DNA from: Sphingobacterium thalpophilum
Lineage (GTDB): Bacteria > Bacteroidota > Bacteroidia > Sphingobacteriales > Sphingobacteriaceae
Direction of reading: 5' to 3'
DNA length: 64,000 bases
Assembly: GCF_038396785.1 (NCBI RefSeq)
Contig: NZ_CP151087.1
Coordinates: 930,001-994,000, forward strand
Positions 1 through 8,523 of this stretch are shown one piece after another (position 1 is the first letter of the stretch; every line of letters begins with the position of its first letter). Made by a program: the position numbers and the translations under genes. The notes below the pieces were generated by a model. The model saw only the letters and a program-made list of their open reading frames with translations, did no database searches and had not been told where the DNA came from.

Positions 1-1522
1 TCAGCTTTGGGCTGATTCTTGTTGCAGAAGCCTCTTGCCCTGCAGGATCACTTTTCAGCTTATCATGCAAGTTGAAAATCAAGTGATCGACACGTAATGC
101 AGGATTAATCGTCCATTTTCCAATACGCCAATCCAGATTGCTATAGGCATGAAGATTCATTTCTACACCCGAAATATGCGAAAGCCGATCCAATAATTCG
201 TCGCGCTGATAGACATGGTTCAGTTGAAGATCTTTGATATCATCCACTCGGAGCCCAAACCCCGATGTCCAAGAAAGCTGACTATGATCAAAATGAAATT
301 GGCGATTGTATTTGTTTTCGATACCGTACAAGTATCGATTATCAACCTGCTCTATTTCATCGCCATGAATGGGGTCTTTCAGAAAGAAAGTAAAATCCGA
401 AAACAACTGAAATTTATAGCGCGAGAAGTAAACATTGCTTTCCCAGCTTTCTTGATCACTGATCAGCGCACGGTACTGCATCGCCAAATTCATGCGGGAT
501 GTATTCCCGCCTTCTGTAGAATCAATCGAACCCCAACGGCTAATCAGTCCCTGACGAACAGCCCGCTCCGGAATCTGACCCGATGCATTCCAACCCGAAC
601 TGAATATGGACCCCTGGAGATTGATATAATGTTTCTCATCGATCCACTGATTATATTTCGCAAATAGATTGACACGACTAAAATTTTGCTTGATGTCAAA
701 AGGACCATTCGAATAATTGAACTCTCCTGCGGCATAGGCATATTTATTCTGCTCATGGTTATTCAGCAGATTAAGCATGGCCTCGGTACGCCAGGAATCA
801 AAAGAACCGCCTTCAACCTTAAAAAGATTATGATCCAAATGATCCAAGGTCGTAAAATTAACATAACCCGATGTGTTCAAATCGCCTTTGTCTGCATAAT
901 AAGCACCCTTGCCAAAATCAATGTCTTTTACCGTTTCTGGAATAATAAAATGGAGATCTGCGTATCCTTGACCGTGCGCATGAGAGACCATATTAACGGG
1001 AATGCCATCTGCAGTAATGGCAATATCTGTACCGTGATCATTATCAAATCCACGCAAAAATATTTGCTCAGCCTTTCCACCACCGCCATGCTGTGCTATA
1101 AAGAGCCCAGGAACTTTTCGTAACAGATCTTGCGCCGAATTAACCGGAATCTTACTTAAATCAACTTTGCTCAATGTTTTACTGCTATTGAATGCATCCA
1201 CCTGAATTTGACTCAACTGCACTTCATTTTTTTGCATCTCGATTTCAATCGGAAACTTCGCTTCTTTTAGGATGTATACCTGATCGAGATAGCCAATCCG
1301 GCTCAACAATAAAGTATCCGGAAATATTCCCGGCTGTACGGAAAAAGTACCATTCGATGCTGTATGACTATGTTTTATTCCACGTTGGTAACGTATATTG
1401 ACTTCTTCTAATCTCTGTTTACTATCCTTATCTTTCACAGTTCCCTGAATTACATGTTGCTGGGCATAACTGTGTGTAGTAGCCATTAGGCTTATAAAAA
1501 AGGTGATTTGATGTTTGTTCAT
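1..1522 (-). CDS. TonB-dependent receptor, metal-uptake type (3' end outside window)
   Basis: Outer-membrane active transporter. Translating the minus strand from the ATG at 1522 gives one open frame to the window edge, about 507 residues without a stop, so the C-terminal barrel is missing here. A signal peptide ends near residue 20 (SYAQQ). A carboxypeptidase-regulatory-like domain follows (about 22-105), then a plug with RKVPGLFI, FLRGFDND and a His-rich stretch VSHAHGQGYADLH. It starts 15 bases after the stop of the histidine-rich permease gene, so the two are very likely co-transcribed. The pairing suggests uptake of nickel, cobalt or zinc across both membranes. The substrate is inference; the family call is firm. 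Confidence 0.88.
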   Translation of the reverse strand, partial: MNKHQITFFISLMATTHSYAQQHVIQGTVKDKDSKQRLEEVNIRYQRGIKHSHTASNGTFSVQPGIFPDTLLLSRIGYLDQVYILKEAKFPIEIEMQKNEVQLSQIQVDAFNSSKTLSKVDLSKIPVNSAQDLLRKVPGLFIAQHGGGGKAEQIFLRGFDNDHGTDIAITADGIPVNMVSHAHGQGYADLHFIIPETVKDIDFGKGAYYADKGDLNTSGYVNFTTLDHLDHNLFKVEGGSFDSWRTEAMLNLLNNHEQNKYAYAAGEFNYSNGPFDIKQNFSRVNLFAKYNQWIDEKHYINLQGSIFSSGWNASGQIPERAVRQGLISRWGSIDSTEGGNTSRMNLAMQYRALISDQESWESNVYFSRYKFQLFSDFTFFLKDPIHGDEIEQVDNRYLYGIENKYNRQFHFDHSQLSWTSGFGLRVDDIKDLQLNHVYQRDELLDRLSHISGVEMNLHAYSNLDWRIGKWTINPALRVDHLIFNLHDKLKSDPAGQEASATRISPKL

Positions 1523-1537
1523 ATCCTATTTAAAAAA

Positions 1538-2248
1538 TTACCATCCCAGAAATAACATCCCCGCACCGCAAATTGAGAGGACAGCACCACTAATAGCGTG
1601 TACATATCGATCAAGTTTTTCGGTGTTGAGCAAATTATAACCATAAATTCCCAACAAGACCATCCCAACCATGGTTGCCACTGTTGTGATGGTAAAGGTG
1701 CTAATCAGTGTAATCACCTCTGGCATTGAGCGGTGAGCACCTGAAAAAAATAAAAGTGGAATCAATGGTTCCGATGGTCCCATGACGAAAATTGCAAATA
1801 ATACCAAAGGCGTTACCTTCGTTTTTTGATGATGGTGATGATGCCCTGATGTGCTTTTCCCATGCGTGTGTTCATGCACATACACCTCATCACCCATCAC
1901 ATCAAAATGCTTATGAGAATGCTTCTTTGACATTTTCCAGATCCCGTAAATCAAATATCCAAGTCCAAAAATAAATAGTGCCCAACTCGAAACATTGCCG
2001 CGCACGTCCTGCAACCAGCTGATCTTATTGAGCTGCCATCCAAGATAAACGCCAATAATCCCCAGTATGACCGAACTGAAAACATGCCCAAGCCCACATA
2101 TAATGGTCCATAATATGGTTTTCCCCAACGACCATTTTTTCGATTTGGACAATACAATAAATGGCAGATAATGATCTGGGCCCGATGCAGTATGAAAAAA
2201 ACTGATCGTAATAGCTGTAATAGCTAATGCGTAAAGTGTTGTGTTCAT
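1538..2248 (-). CDS. NiCoT/UreH-like inner-membrane metal transporter
   Basis: Polytopic inner-membrane protein of 236 residues. The first membrane helix carries H19, D25 and H26 (motif GPDH), resembling the HX4DH signature helix of NiCoT and UreH-type nickel/cobalt permeases. Five to six hydrophobic segments are visible. A cytosolic loop at about 109-145 is full of histidines (HSHKHF, HEHTHG, GHHHHHQ), as in metal-sensing or metal-delivering loops. It lies between a small membrane protein gene and a TonB receptor gene on the same strand, 15 bases from the latter. The likely role is transition-metal transport. Direction and exact metal cannot be told from sequence, and a TauE/SafE or HupE-like exporter is the alternative. 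Confidence 0.75.
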   Translation of the reverse strand: MNTTLYALAITAITISFFHTASGPDHYLPFIVLSKSKKWSLGKTILWTIICGLGHVFSSVILGIIGVYLGWQLNKISWLQDVRGNVSSWALFIFGLGYLIYGIWKMSKKHSHKHFDVMGDEVYVHEHTHGKSTSGHHHHHQKTKVTPLVLFAIFVMGPSEPLIPLLFFSGAHRSMPEVITLISTFTITTVATMVGMVLLGIYGYNLLNTEKLDRYVHAISGAVLSICGAGMLFLGW

Positions 2249-2368
2249 ATAAATGATTTAATAGCAAAGCAGCTGATTAAGCCGCTTTCTTCAAGCAATG
2301 ATTTATTAAATCGGTTTTATAGCCGTCTGTCGACCCAACCGATGATATTCACGAAAAGGAAAAGGGAT

Positions 2369-2743
2369 TTAACCGAAAATTTTAAAGGAATGGTATAGGA
2401 TACACCTGTCTGGCAGCCTGTTCGATAGATATTTATTTTGGAGTTCATAAAAACTATGCCATGACTTCTTATCCGCAAATAGCAAGAAAATTGGTAGAAT
2501 CAGTCCCAAGGTACAGAGCCGAACGGCATATGCTAAATGTTGATCATAATGCCATTCGAACGAGCATTCTTCGATCGATCCGACATAAAAATCGAAATGG
2601 GATTGTGAAGAAGTTATTGCCGTTTTTGAGGTGTTTTTATAGGCAGTATGTGAAAAGACATCCTTGTTTATTTTACCTGTAAAAAACAGACAGAAAAAAA
2701 CAATGGACAAAACCATTAAAAGTTGTCTTAAATACCTATACAT
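2369..2743 (-). CDS. Small membrane protein upstream of the metal permease, unknown function
   Basis: I do not recognise a family. The frame encodes about 124 residues with a hydrophobic N-terminal segment (LLMVLSIVFFCLFF), a polar middle part rich in His, Cys and Glu (EECSFEWHYDQH) and a second hydrophobic segment (LCTLGLILPIFLLF). It is the first gene of a likely three-gene unit with the permease and the TonB receptor. Short His/Cys-bearing membrane proteins of this kind often head Bacteroidota metal regulons, which is the main reason to believe it. ATG codons occur at 2755 and 2743; 2743 puts a basic stretch (YRYLRQ) directly before the first membrane segment. Confidence 0.55.
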   Translation of the reverse strand: MYRYLRQLLMVLSIVFFCLFFTGKINKDVFSHTAYKNTSKTAITSSQSHFDFYVGSIEECSFEWHYDQHLAYAVRLCTLGLILPIFLLFADKKSWHSFYELQNKYLSNRLPDRCILYHSFKIFG

Positions 2744-2755
2744 AGCATGTAACAT

Positions 2756-3168
2756 CCCTATGGGATTGATAGATCAAATGTATTATAAGTTTGATCGTGT
2801 AGAGTAGCACAAATCTTGAATTTTATAGTCTTTTTCTAACTTGCTAAAAAATGTATATCTAAAAAAAACAGCGCGAAAACTTTACTTATACCAATAACAA
2901 CGCAATAAAACGGTAGAAAAACAAAATATCCCAGCATAAATCAACAGAGTTAAATTAGCACAAATCACGATTTACAACCGATCAAGTCGCTCCTATATTT
3001 TCGGCTATCGACCGGCTTGCCATACCGCTTATAATTGTAGTCTATCACATTATTTTCCCTCTTGCATCTCCAGCACCACTTGCTTCCGGATAAACATAGG
3101 ATCATTAGAAAATTAAGCTATAAAATAATCCTAATTTTCTAATGATCATGCTAAAGCTGACGCAGGAT
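2756..3168. other. AT-rich intergenic region
   Basis: No open frame here reads like a protein. The stretch is AT-rich, should hold the promoter of the metal operon reading left, and contains the 16-bp inverted repeat annotated separately at 3100-3147. Nothing else recognisable. Confidence 0.6.
3100..3147 (-). terminator. Perfect 16-bp inverted repeat downstream of the DoxX gene
   Basis: Arms at 3100-3115 (gatcattagaaaatta) and 3132-3147 are exact reverse complements with a 16-base loop. It starts 21 bases after the DoxX stop codon, fitting a 3' hairpin or terminator. The stem is AT-rich and no clear U-tract follows, so an operator or a decayed element end cannot be excluded. Confidence 0.45.
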
Positions 3169-3540
3169 TTAAAGTATAATTTTAAAGGTTTTGTCTGTGG
3201 CCAACAGCACAATACTAAGTACACACATCAGCAAGGAGTTGTAGAAATGATGATACTCTTGATGCGCCATATGTGCCGTAAACGCAGCAACCGCAAATGG
3301 AAACAACAGCAGCACTGCAGCATTCTTAAATTGCGGGTTATACAAACCTATTAAGAGCAATACTACCCCCATTAGTTCCCCTATTCCGATAATGATCGTC
3401 CAAGTCTTATTAAAACCCAGGGACTGCATGCTTTGCATCATGGCGCTCTTTTGAAAAACTTTGAATAATGATGCATATCCAAATACATAAAGGTAGTACG
3501 CATTGCTCAACCAATGAGCGACTGATTTAATCGTTTCCAT
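3169..3540 (-). CDS. DoxX-like family membrane protein
   Basis: A 123-residue protein with four hydrophobic segments, the DoxX/DoxD-like four-helix fold: an N-terminal helix (YYLYVFGYASLFKVF), then IIIGIGELMGVVLLLIGL, AAVLLLFPFAVAAF and LLMCVLSIVLLA. The helix-2 pattern G-x-GE-x-x-G is typical of DoxX-like proteins. Family members are small quinone-linked or oxidative-stress membrane proteins; the specific role is not known. It is divergent from an HxlR regulator, and the gap holds palindromes, so it is the probable target of that regulator. Confidence 0.8.
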   Translation of the reverse strand: METIKSVAHWLSNAYYLYVFGYASLFKVFQKSAMMQSMQSLGFNKTWTIIIGIGELMGVVLLLIGLYNPQFKNAAVLLLFPFAVAAFTAHMAHQEYHHFYNSLLMCVLSIVLLATDKTFKIIL

Positions 3541-3557
3541 GTTATACTTTTTGTTTT

Positions 3558-3611
3558 CCTACAAATTTCTTTATTAATTTGCAGGAATAACAGTACATAC
3601 AAGATTGTATG
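3558..3611. promoter_or_regulatory. Two inverted repeats, candidate HxlR operators
   Basis: Between the divergent DoxX and HxlR genes there are two palindromes. The first pairs cctacaaatt (3558-3567) with aatttgcagg (3576-3585), one mismatch. The second pairs catacaa (3596-3602) with ttgtatg (3605-3611), perfect with a 2-base gap. A third ttgtatg half-site (3628-3634) overlaps the HxlR start codon. HxlR regulators bind such dyads near their own promoters, so auto-control and control of the DoxX gene are likely. Confidence 0.55.
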
Positions 3612-3631
3612 ATACCAACAAAAAAGTTTGT

Positions 3632-3997
3632 ATGAACCCGCGAAAAGAGAATTCAACCAATCACATTAATGAGCTATACTGGAAAGACCGTTGTGGTATT
3701 GCATTTACCTTGGCCACCATAGGTGGCAGATGGAAAATCAATATCCTTTCCTATTTGCTAAATGAAGGTAAACTCCGCTATAGTGAGTTGCGGAAAAGAC
3801 TCGTGGGAATATCTGAACGTATGCTGATCGCCAAATTAAAGGAACTGGAGCATGACAAGCTGATTAATAGAATTGTATACCAGCAAGTTCCCCCAAAGGT
3901 AGAATATGAATTAACCGAGCTCGGCCGTTCGCTCGAGGAAATATTAAACCTAATGGATAAATGGGGAGAAGATAATCTCCCCGAATCAATGCTTTGA
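3632..3997 (+). CDS. HxlR-family winged-helix transcriptional regulator
   Basis: A 121-residue DNA-binding protein of the MarR-like HxlR family. Signatures include the N-terminal Cys (RCGIAFTLATIGGRWK), the LRYSELRKRLVGISERML recognition-helix region, and the wing PPKVEYELTELGRSL. Members typically sense reactive electrophiles or quinones through the conserved Cys. I chose the ATG at 3632; an in-frame TTG at 3605 would put the start inside the palindromic operator. Its 3' end overlaps the end of the convergent DUF2891 gene by 12 bases. Confidence 0.88.
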   Translation: MNPRKENSTNHINELYWKDRCGIAFTLATIGGRWKINILSYLLNEGKLRYSELRKRLVGISERMLIAKLKELEHDKLINRIVYQQVPPKVEYELTELGRSLEEILNLMDKWGEDNLPESML

Positions 3998-5083
3998 TAG
4001 TGCATAGAGTGCAAAAGTACCTAACCAATGTGACCCCATGTAATCATCCTTGGTTGTAATATTGGGCAAAGAATACTTTAAATGTTTATTCGCCAACCTA
4101 TGCAAATAACTTAATTCAGGCAGCGCTTTGGCGATACCGTTTAAACAGTTGGCGCGACTAAAATTAAGTCCATCCAGATGGACCAAATGTCCGTCGGTTC
4201 GATCTTTCACGATTCCTGGTTCTAAATTGAAATCGGGATTAAACAGATCTGGCATAAAATCCTTTAACCATTTACGGTAATCCTCCTGTTGCAGCACCAT
4301 ACTCATACAAAGGGCTTCTTCAAGACAAGGAGAAAGAAAATCGCTTCCACTTGGCTCAAAAGAAATGTTGCAGCTCTTATCCTGACTGTATAAACGAGAA
4401 GCATTCGTCATTAATGATTTTTCAAACGTCACATTTCCCGTGCTTCTTGCATAGTCCAGGGACAGCGAAAGGCCAAAGGCCGAATTATCATGATAGCCTG
4501 TCCTGATCGGATAGACCAATTTGGGCAAATATTCCTGATACGATTTTACCACATGTTTCACCAACGGTTCAAGATTCGATGCCCAGCGTTTTGCATCGGC
4601 ATCTTCCCAAGTTAATAATTCCTTCTGCAGCTGCAACAACCAAGCCCAGCCATACGTACGCTCAAAGTTCTTATTGTTCTTATCTTGAAAGAAATCTAAT
4701 TCAACAGCCACATTTTCTGCTGTAATATTTCGGTTCAATTGGCGTCGAATTTCACCTGAGCTATCCAAATTTGGAAATTCCTTCAAAATATGCACAATTG
4801 ACCAATACCCGTGTACAGAAGAATGCCAGTCAAAACAACCGTAAAAAATTGGATGCAATGTACGCGGTGCTTTTAGATCACCATCACTACCGAGTACCTG
4901 TCCCAGCTTATTGGGATATTCCACTTCGATGCAATGCAGTGGCAAACTGAGCAGATGCTTGGCCTGAACGCTATCCAAGGTTAAAGGCTGATCATTTGAA
5001 CTCGTATTTACTTTGATCGCTGAATTATTTTGACATGCAACAAAAGCAACGGACATGCAAAGAAGCCCTATTATTTTCTTCAT
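3986..5083 (-). CDS. DUF2891 family lipoprotein
   Basis: A 365-residue protein with a lipoprotein signal peptide (SVAFVAC, lipobox Cys at about 17). The body matches DUF2891: HPIFYGCFDWHSSVHGYW near residues 78-95, RTYGWAWLLQLQ, YHDNSAFGLSLSLDYAR, PSGSDFLSPCLEEALCM and HLVHLDGLNFSRANCL. The repeated Trp/His-rich helical pattern suggests an alpha/alpha-toroid-like fold, but the biochemical role is not established. It is probably anchored in the outer membrane. Convergent with the HxlR gene (12-bp overlap) and 32 bases from the sirtuin gene upstream on the same strand. Confidence 0.85.
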   Translation of the reverse strand: MKKIIGLLCMSVAFVACQNNSAIKVNTSSNDQPLTLDSVQAKHLLSLPLHCIEVEYPNKLGQVLGSDGDLKAPRTLHPIFYGCFDWHSSVHGYWSIVHILKEFPNLDSSGEIRRQLNRNITAENVAVELDFFQDKNNKNFERTYGWAWLLQLQKELLTWEDADAKRWASNLEPLVKHVVKSYQEYLPKLVYPIRTGYHDNSAFGLSLSLDYARSTGNVTFEKSLMTNASRLYSQDKSCNISFEPSGSDFLSPCLEEALCMSMVLQQEDYRKWLKDFMPDLFNPDFNLEPGIVKDRTDGHLVHLDGLNFSRANCLNGIAKALPELSYLHRLANKHLKYSLPNITTKDDYMGSHWLGTFALYALSKH

Positions 5084-5115
5084 AAACCCTTATTTTATAA
5101 ACGACTATATAACAT

Positions 5116-5805
5116 TTAATTAAGTAATTGTTCTACCAGTTCAGGAACAGCTATGGTCGCCGATTCTCCAATACACTGTATATTACGTAAAGCGTTGTCA
5201 TGAGGAATCTTTTTGTCAATTAAAAACGATTTACAGTGACTAGGCGCAAATTCTTTAAGTCCCGCAGCGGGATAAACCTGTAGGGAGGTCCCCACAATAA
5301 TCAAAATATCGGCCTTCGAAACCAGGCTTATCGCTTCCTCAATGGCCGGCACAGCCTCTCCAAACCAGACTATATTTGGCCTCAGCTGACTACCCTTCTC
5401 ACAAAGATCACCCATTTTGATCTCATCACCAACAATGGGATACACCAAACGGTCATCGACAGATGACTTCGACTGATCCAGGCGTCCGTGCAAATGAACG
5501 ATATGGGATGAACCTGCCTGTTCATGTAGTAGATCTACATTCTGCGTCACAATACTCACCCGGTATGCTGATTCCAATTTTACCAGCGCATGATGAGCCG
5601 CATTTGCCTGTGCGACCAAAGCGGCTTTCCGTCTCAGATTATAAAACTCCTGCACCAAGGCTGGATTTTTATGCCAACCTTCAATGGAAGCAACTTCCAT
5701 GACGTCATGTCCTTCCCACAATCCATTGGCATCCCTAAAGGTAGGTATACCGCTTTCAGCCGAAATACCGGCCCCCGTCAATACAACGATATTTTTCTTT
5801 TCCAT
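5116..5805 (-). CDS. NAD-dependent protein deacylase, Sir2 family
   Basis: A sirtuin of 229 residues. NAD-binding motifs are GAGISAESGIPTFRD (11-25) and TQNVD (87-91), and the catalytic His is H106 in HLHG. Y55 and R58 form the Y-x-x-R pair that makes class III sirtuins (SIRT5, CobB) prefer acidic acyl groups such as succinyl. The small domain between 110 and 140 has one cysteine only (C135), so the usual four-Cys zinc site is absent; zinc-less sirtuins of this type are known in Bacteroidota. Cytosolic, removes acyl groups from lysines. It sits between two lipoprotein genes and no operon logic is evident. Confidence 0.9.
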   Translation of the reverse strand: MEKKNIVVLTGAGISAESGIPTFRDANGLWEGHDVMEVASIEGWHKNPALVQEFYNLRRKAALVAQANAAHHALVKLESAYRVSIVTQNVDLLHEQAGSSHIVHLHGRLDQSKSSVDDRLVYPIVGDEIKMGDLCEKGSQLRPNIVWFGEAVPAIEEAISLVSKADILIIVGTSLQVYPAAGLKEFAPSHCKSFLIDKKIPHDNALRNIQCIGESATIAVPELVEQLLN

Positions 5806-5887
5806 CTTAAATCTATTTGTTGCACCATTGTATAGTTAAGATTGACTTTTGATATGACCTTCATCATGTCTGTAGGCCTGATCTAGA

Positions 5888-6343
5888 TCATTCATTTATC
5901 AACAAAGATGCATAATTATCCGGCAGCTCGAGTCGGATCGAATCTTTACTCAAGGCTGCCTTACGGTTCATATCATCAAAAGAACGTTGGTAATACACAA
6001 AAGCGCTATTTGGTATATGCAGTTCACTGGCTTTCTGCACGTTGAACACATAGCGATTATTTTTTAATTTGACATGCTGATAAATCCGATAAGTAACAAC
6101 TTGAATCTGTACCTTATCAAATTTCGGAATGACCTTTAAATCCGCCGGTTCATGAAAGTATTTATCATTGAAATACATAAATTCATTTGACTCTGCTAAT
6201 GTTGCTAGAGCTAACCTTCCATTGACCACTTCATTCACTAACGAATCTGCCCGCAATCGCTCGGATTTACTTCCGTCACCGGAAGAACAACAAACACAAA
6301 GAAGAACAAAAATTGGGATCAAAACAGCTTTGATTGGATTCAT
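5888..6343 (-). CDS. Hypothetical lipoprotein
   Basis: Unrecognised 151-residue protein. The N-terminus is a lipoprotein signal (IPIFVLLCVCCSSGDGSKSE) with Cys at about 18-19 and a Ser/Gly/Asp linker, so it is anchored to a membrane facing the periplasm or outside. The rest is a mixed alpha/beta domain with aromatic strands (YFNDKYFHEPADLKVIP, VQIQVVTYRIYQHVK). It stands alone between the sirtuin and the fucosidase on the same strand, with the fucosidase terminator between them. Confidence 0.65.
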   Translation of the reverse strand: MNPIKAVLIPIFVLLCVCCSSGDGSKSERLRADSLVNEVVNGRLALATLAESNEFMYFNDKYFHEPADLKVIPKFDKVQIQVVTYRIYQHVKLKNNRYVFNVQKASELHIPNSAFVYYQRSFDDMNRKAALSKDSIRLELPDNYASLLINE

Positions 6344-6454
6344 AGGCCTAAGTTATAATAAAAAATGCTTTTGCGCCACAATTCAGGAGAAAATGCACCG
6401 AATACCGAAAGAAAATGGATCAGAATTAATAAATCAGCATAGTTTATATCTCGC

Positions 6455-6490
6455 AAAAAAGCCCAGGATATTTTGTTATCCCAGGCTTTT
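6455..6490 (-). terminator. Terminator after the fucosidase gene
   Basis: Inverted repeat with arms around gcccaggata and tatcccaggc (two internal mismatches), flanked by A6 on the left and T7 on the right, 28 bases after the fucosidase stop. A-runs and T-runs on both sides allow termination in either direction. Confidence 0.7.
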
Positions 6491-6517
6491 TTTCAACGCT
6501 AATTGCTATTCGACCTC

Positions 6518-8356
6518 TTAAAGGTTATTTTCGATAGCGCCCACTTTCTCGCGATATAGTTGTATTGGCGCATCCAACAAAACAGCAATAACTGTCATAT
6601 TTTTATCCAAGCGCTCTGCTGGTGCCTGAATGTAGATAATACCCGGGATGCTACTCCAATAAAGCTTATTGAAAATCTCATGATTTATCATGGAGCCCTC
6701 ACCGACCACGCGGATCCTGGCGACTCCATTTTTAACACCTTTTAGTGCAATAGGACCCGTAGGTTTTCCCTCGACAAACAGATACAATGTCTGGCGATCT
6801 TTAGAGAGCGCGCTTAGTCCTTCATAATGTCCTTCAGGTAAGCCTTTTCCAGTCTCATAAAGTGCTTCGGCATGATCCTTAATCCACTTTAATACCGTTG
6901 GATTAGTCGCATTACTACTCGGCAATTTGGTCTCTAAGCCATCCACGGTCAATCCGGAATTATCAAAGATATTTTTTCCGGCATGCAGTGTTGAAGCGAT
7001 CTGACCTAAAGCACGACCTGTCAACTTATTATCCAGTACAGATTTCAACGTAACTTCAGTATCTTGCGGTGCAGTCCAACGAAGCACCTCCGCAAAGGTT
7101 AGTGCAATCACAGTCACATCCTGATCAAAGTTTACTTTCGTCAAATCGACTTGAACGGTTCCGTTTTCAGACTTAACGTTCACTTTCGCGGATGCATCAC
7201 CAACAACTGAGACTTCTTTAATGGCTGTATGATTGACCAAACCTCTGAGCTGCAATTCGGGTTTCTGTTCGTATACATACAGGTAAAGTGTCTTTCCGTC
7301 CTTTGATAAAGCAGATTTCCCGCCGTAGTTCACAAATGGAATACCGGCTCTTGTACCGTAGATCGCAGCTGCATGCTTATGTGTCCATCGCCCCAGCTGT
7401 TTCAAAATATTTAATTGTTCCTCAGGGATCGTTCCATCTGCCTTTGGACCGATATCCAACAATAGGTTTCCACCCATGGAAATACAATCTACCAACGTTC
7501 GAATGATCATATTCGGTGATTTGTACTTTTTATCAAAGGGTTGATAGCCCCAAGAATCATTCATGGTATAACAGAGTTCCCAAAATTTAGCATCAGGACG
7601 GGTTACTGGAATCCCTTGCTCAGGTGTATCGTAATCTCCATGATGATTCAATCGCGAGTTTATAATAATATTCGGATTATACTTCCGCAAAAGATTCAAG
7701 GTCTCTTTAGCTTTCCACTCCTCGGCACTATGCTCCCAATCCCCGTCAAACCAAAGTAATTCGGGCTTATACTGTTCGGATAGCTCAGTCAATTGCTTCT
7801 GGTAATATTTTACATAATTATCCCAACGAGAAGGCTCACTTTTCAATTCATAACGTTTTCGATTGCGCGTAAAAACATCGTAATAGGGATGGCTCCAATC
7901 GGGCAAAGAATAATACAGTCCAGTATGCAAGCCTTCTTCTTGTATGGCTTTCACAAATGGTGTGATTACATCCTGTTTGGCAGCTGCGTCTTGTAATGTC
8001 GTGATCGCTTTATCAGCCTTCGTATTCCACATCGAGATCCCGTCATGGTGTTTGGTCGTAATCACCGTGTATTTCGCACCGGCTTCTTTGATCAATTTGG
8101 CCCATTCCTTCGGTCTATAATCCTTTGCTGTAAAACCATTCAGTTGCTTGATATAATTGTCATGGTTGATGTAATTATTGAAGAATGACCAAGATTCTGA
8201 TATTCCATCGACAGAATAAATCCCCCAGTGAATAAAAATACCCAGTTTGGCATCCTCAAACCAATCCATTTTTTGCGGTGATACATTGTTCTGCGCTGAA
8301 ACGTTTAAGCACGCGGACGCCAAAAGAACAAAAAGAGAAATCTTTCGAAACTTCAT
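6518..8356 (-). CDS. Alpha-L-fucosidase (GH29) with duplicated C-terminal domain
   Basis: Secreted or periplasmic glycosidase that releases L-fucose from glycans. A signal peptide ends near residue 21 (NVSAQ). The GH29 barrel spans about 28-330: MDWFEDAKLGIFIHWG, TTKHHDGISMW, and LLWFDGDWEH with D204 as the likely nucleophile. The next segment (about 322-425) is the usual beta domain, including SALSKDGKTLYLYV. A second, diverged copy follows at about 490-600 (SALSKDRQTLYLFV), taking the protein to 612 residues where about 450-500 is common for two-domain members. The acid/base residue is not identifiable by eye. Single gene with its own terminator; no SusC/SusD pair nearby. Confidence 0.88.
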   Translation of the reverse strand: MKFRKISLFVLLASACLNVSAQNNVSPQKMDWFEDAKLGIFIHWGIYSVDGISESWSFFNNYINHDNYIKQLNGFTAKDYRPKEWAKLIKEAGAKYTVITTKHHDGISMWNTKADKAITTLQDAAAKQDVITPFVKAIQEEGLHTGLYYSLPDWSHPYYDVFTRNRKRYELKSEPSRWDNYVKYYQKQLTELSEQYKPELLWFDGDWEHSAEEWKAKETLNLLRKYNPNIIINSRLNHHGDYDTPEQGIPVTRPDAKFWELCYTMNDSWGYQPFDKKYKSPNMIIRTLVDCISMGGNLLLDIGPKADGTIPEEQLNILKQLGRWTHKHAAAIYGTRAGIPFVNYGGKSALSKDGKTLYLYVYEQKPELQLRGLVNHTAIKEVSVVGDASAKVNVKSENGTVQVDLTKVNFDQDVTVIALTFAEVLRWTAPQDTEVTLKSVLDNKLTGRALGQIASTLHAGKNIFDNSGLTVDGLETKLPSSNATNPTVLKWIKDHAEALYETGKGLPEGHYEGLSALSKDRQTLYLFVEGKPTGPIALKGVKNGVARIRVVGEGSMINHEIFNKLYWSSIPGIIYIQAPAERLDKNMTVIAVLLDAPIQLYREKVGAIENNL

Positions 8357-8523
8357 AAGCTATTTTATCGATTACATAACGAGTTTAAGCCGGCAAAATA
8401 CACATAAATCAGCACAATCCAACTATGTAAGGGATAAATTACGTTGGAGAGCAATTGAAATCTAACATTGTATTTTCTCTCGCTCAAACTAAAAACACGC
8501 AGGGAATATTCCTATTATTTAAA

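Noticed and set aside
215..1401. Several plus-strand open frames across the left edge
   Set aside because: They are shadows of the minus-strand TonB receptor, whose frame runs unbroken to the window edge and reads as a clear protein.
3605..3631. Longer HxlR start at 3605
   Set aside because: It is a TTG inside a perfect palindrome; the ATG at 3632 fits better.
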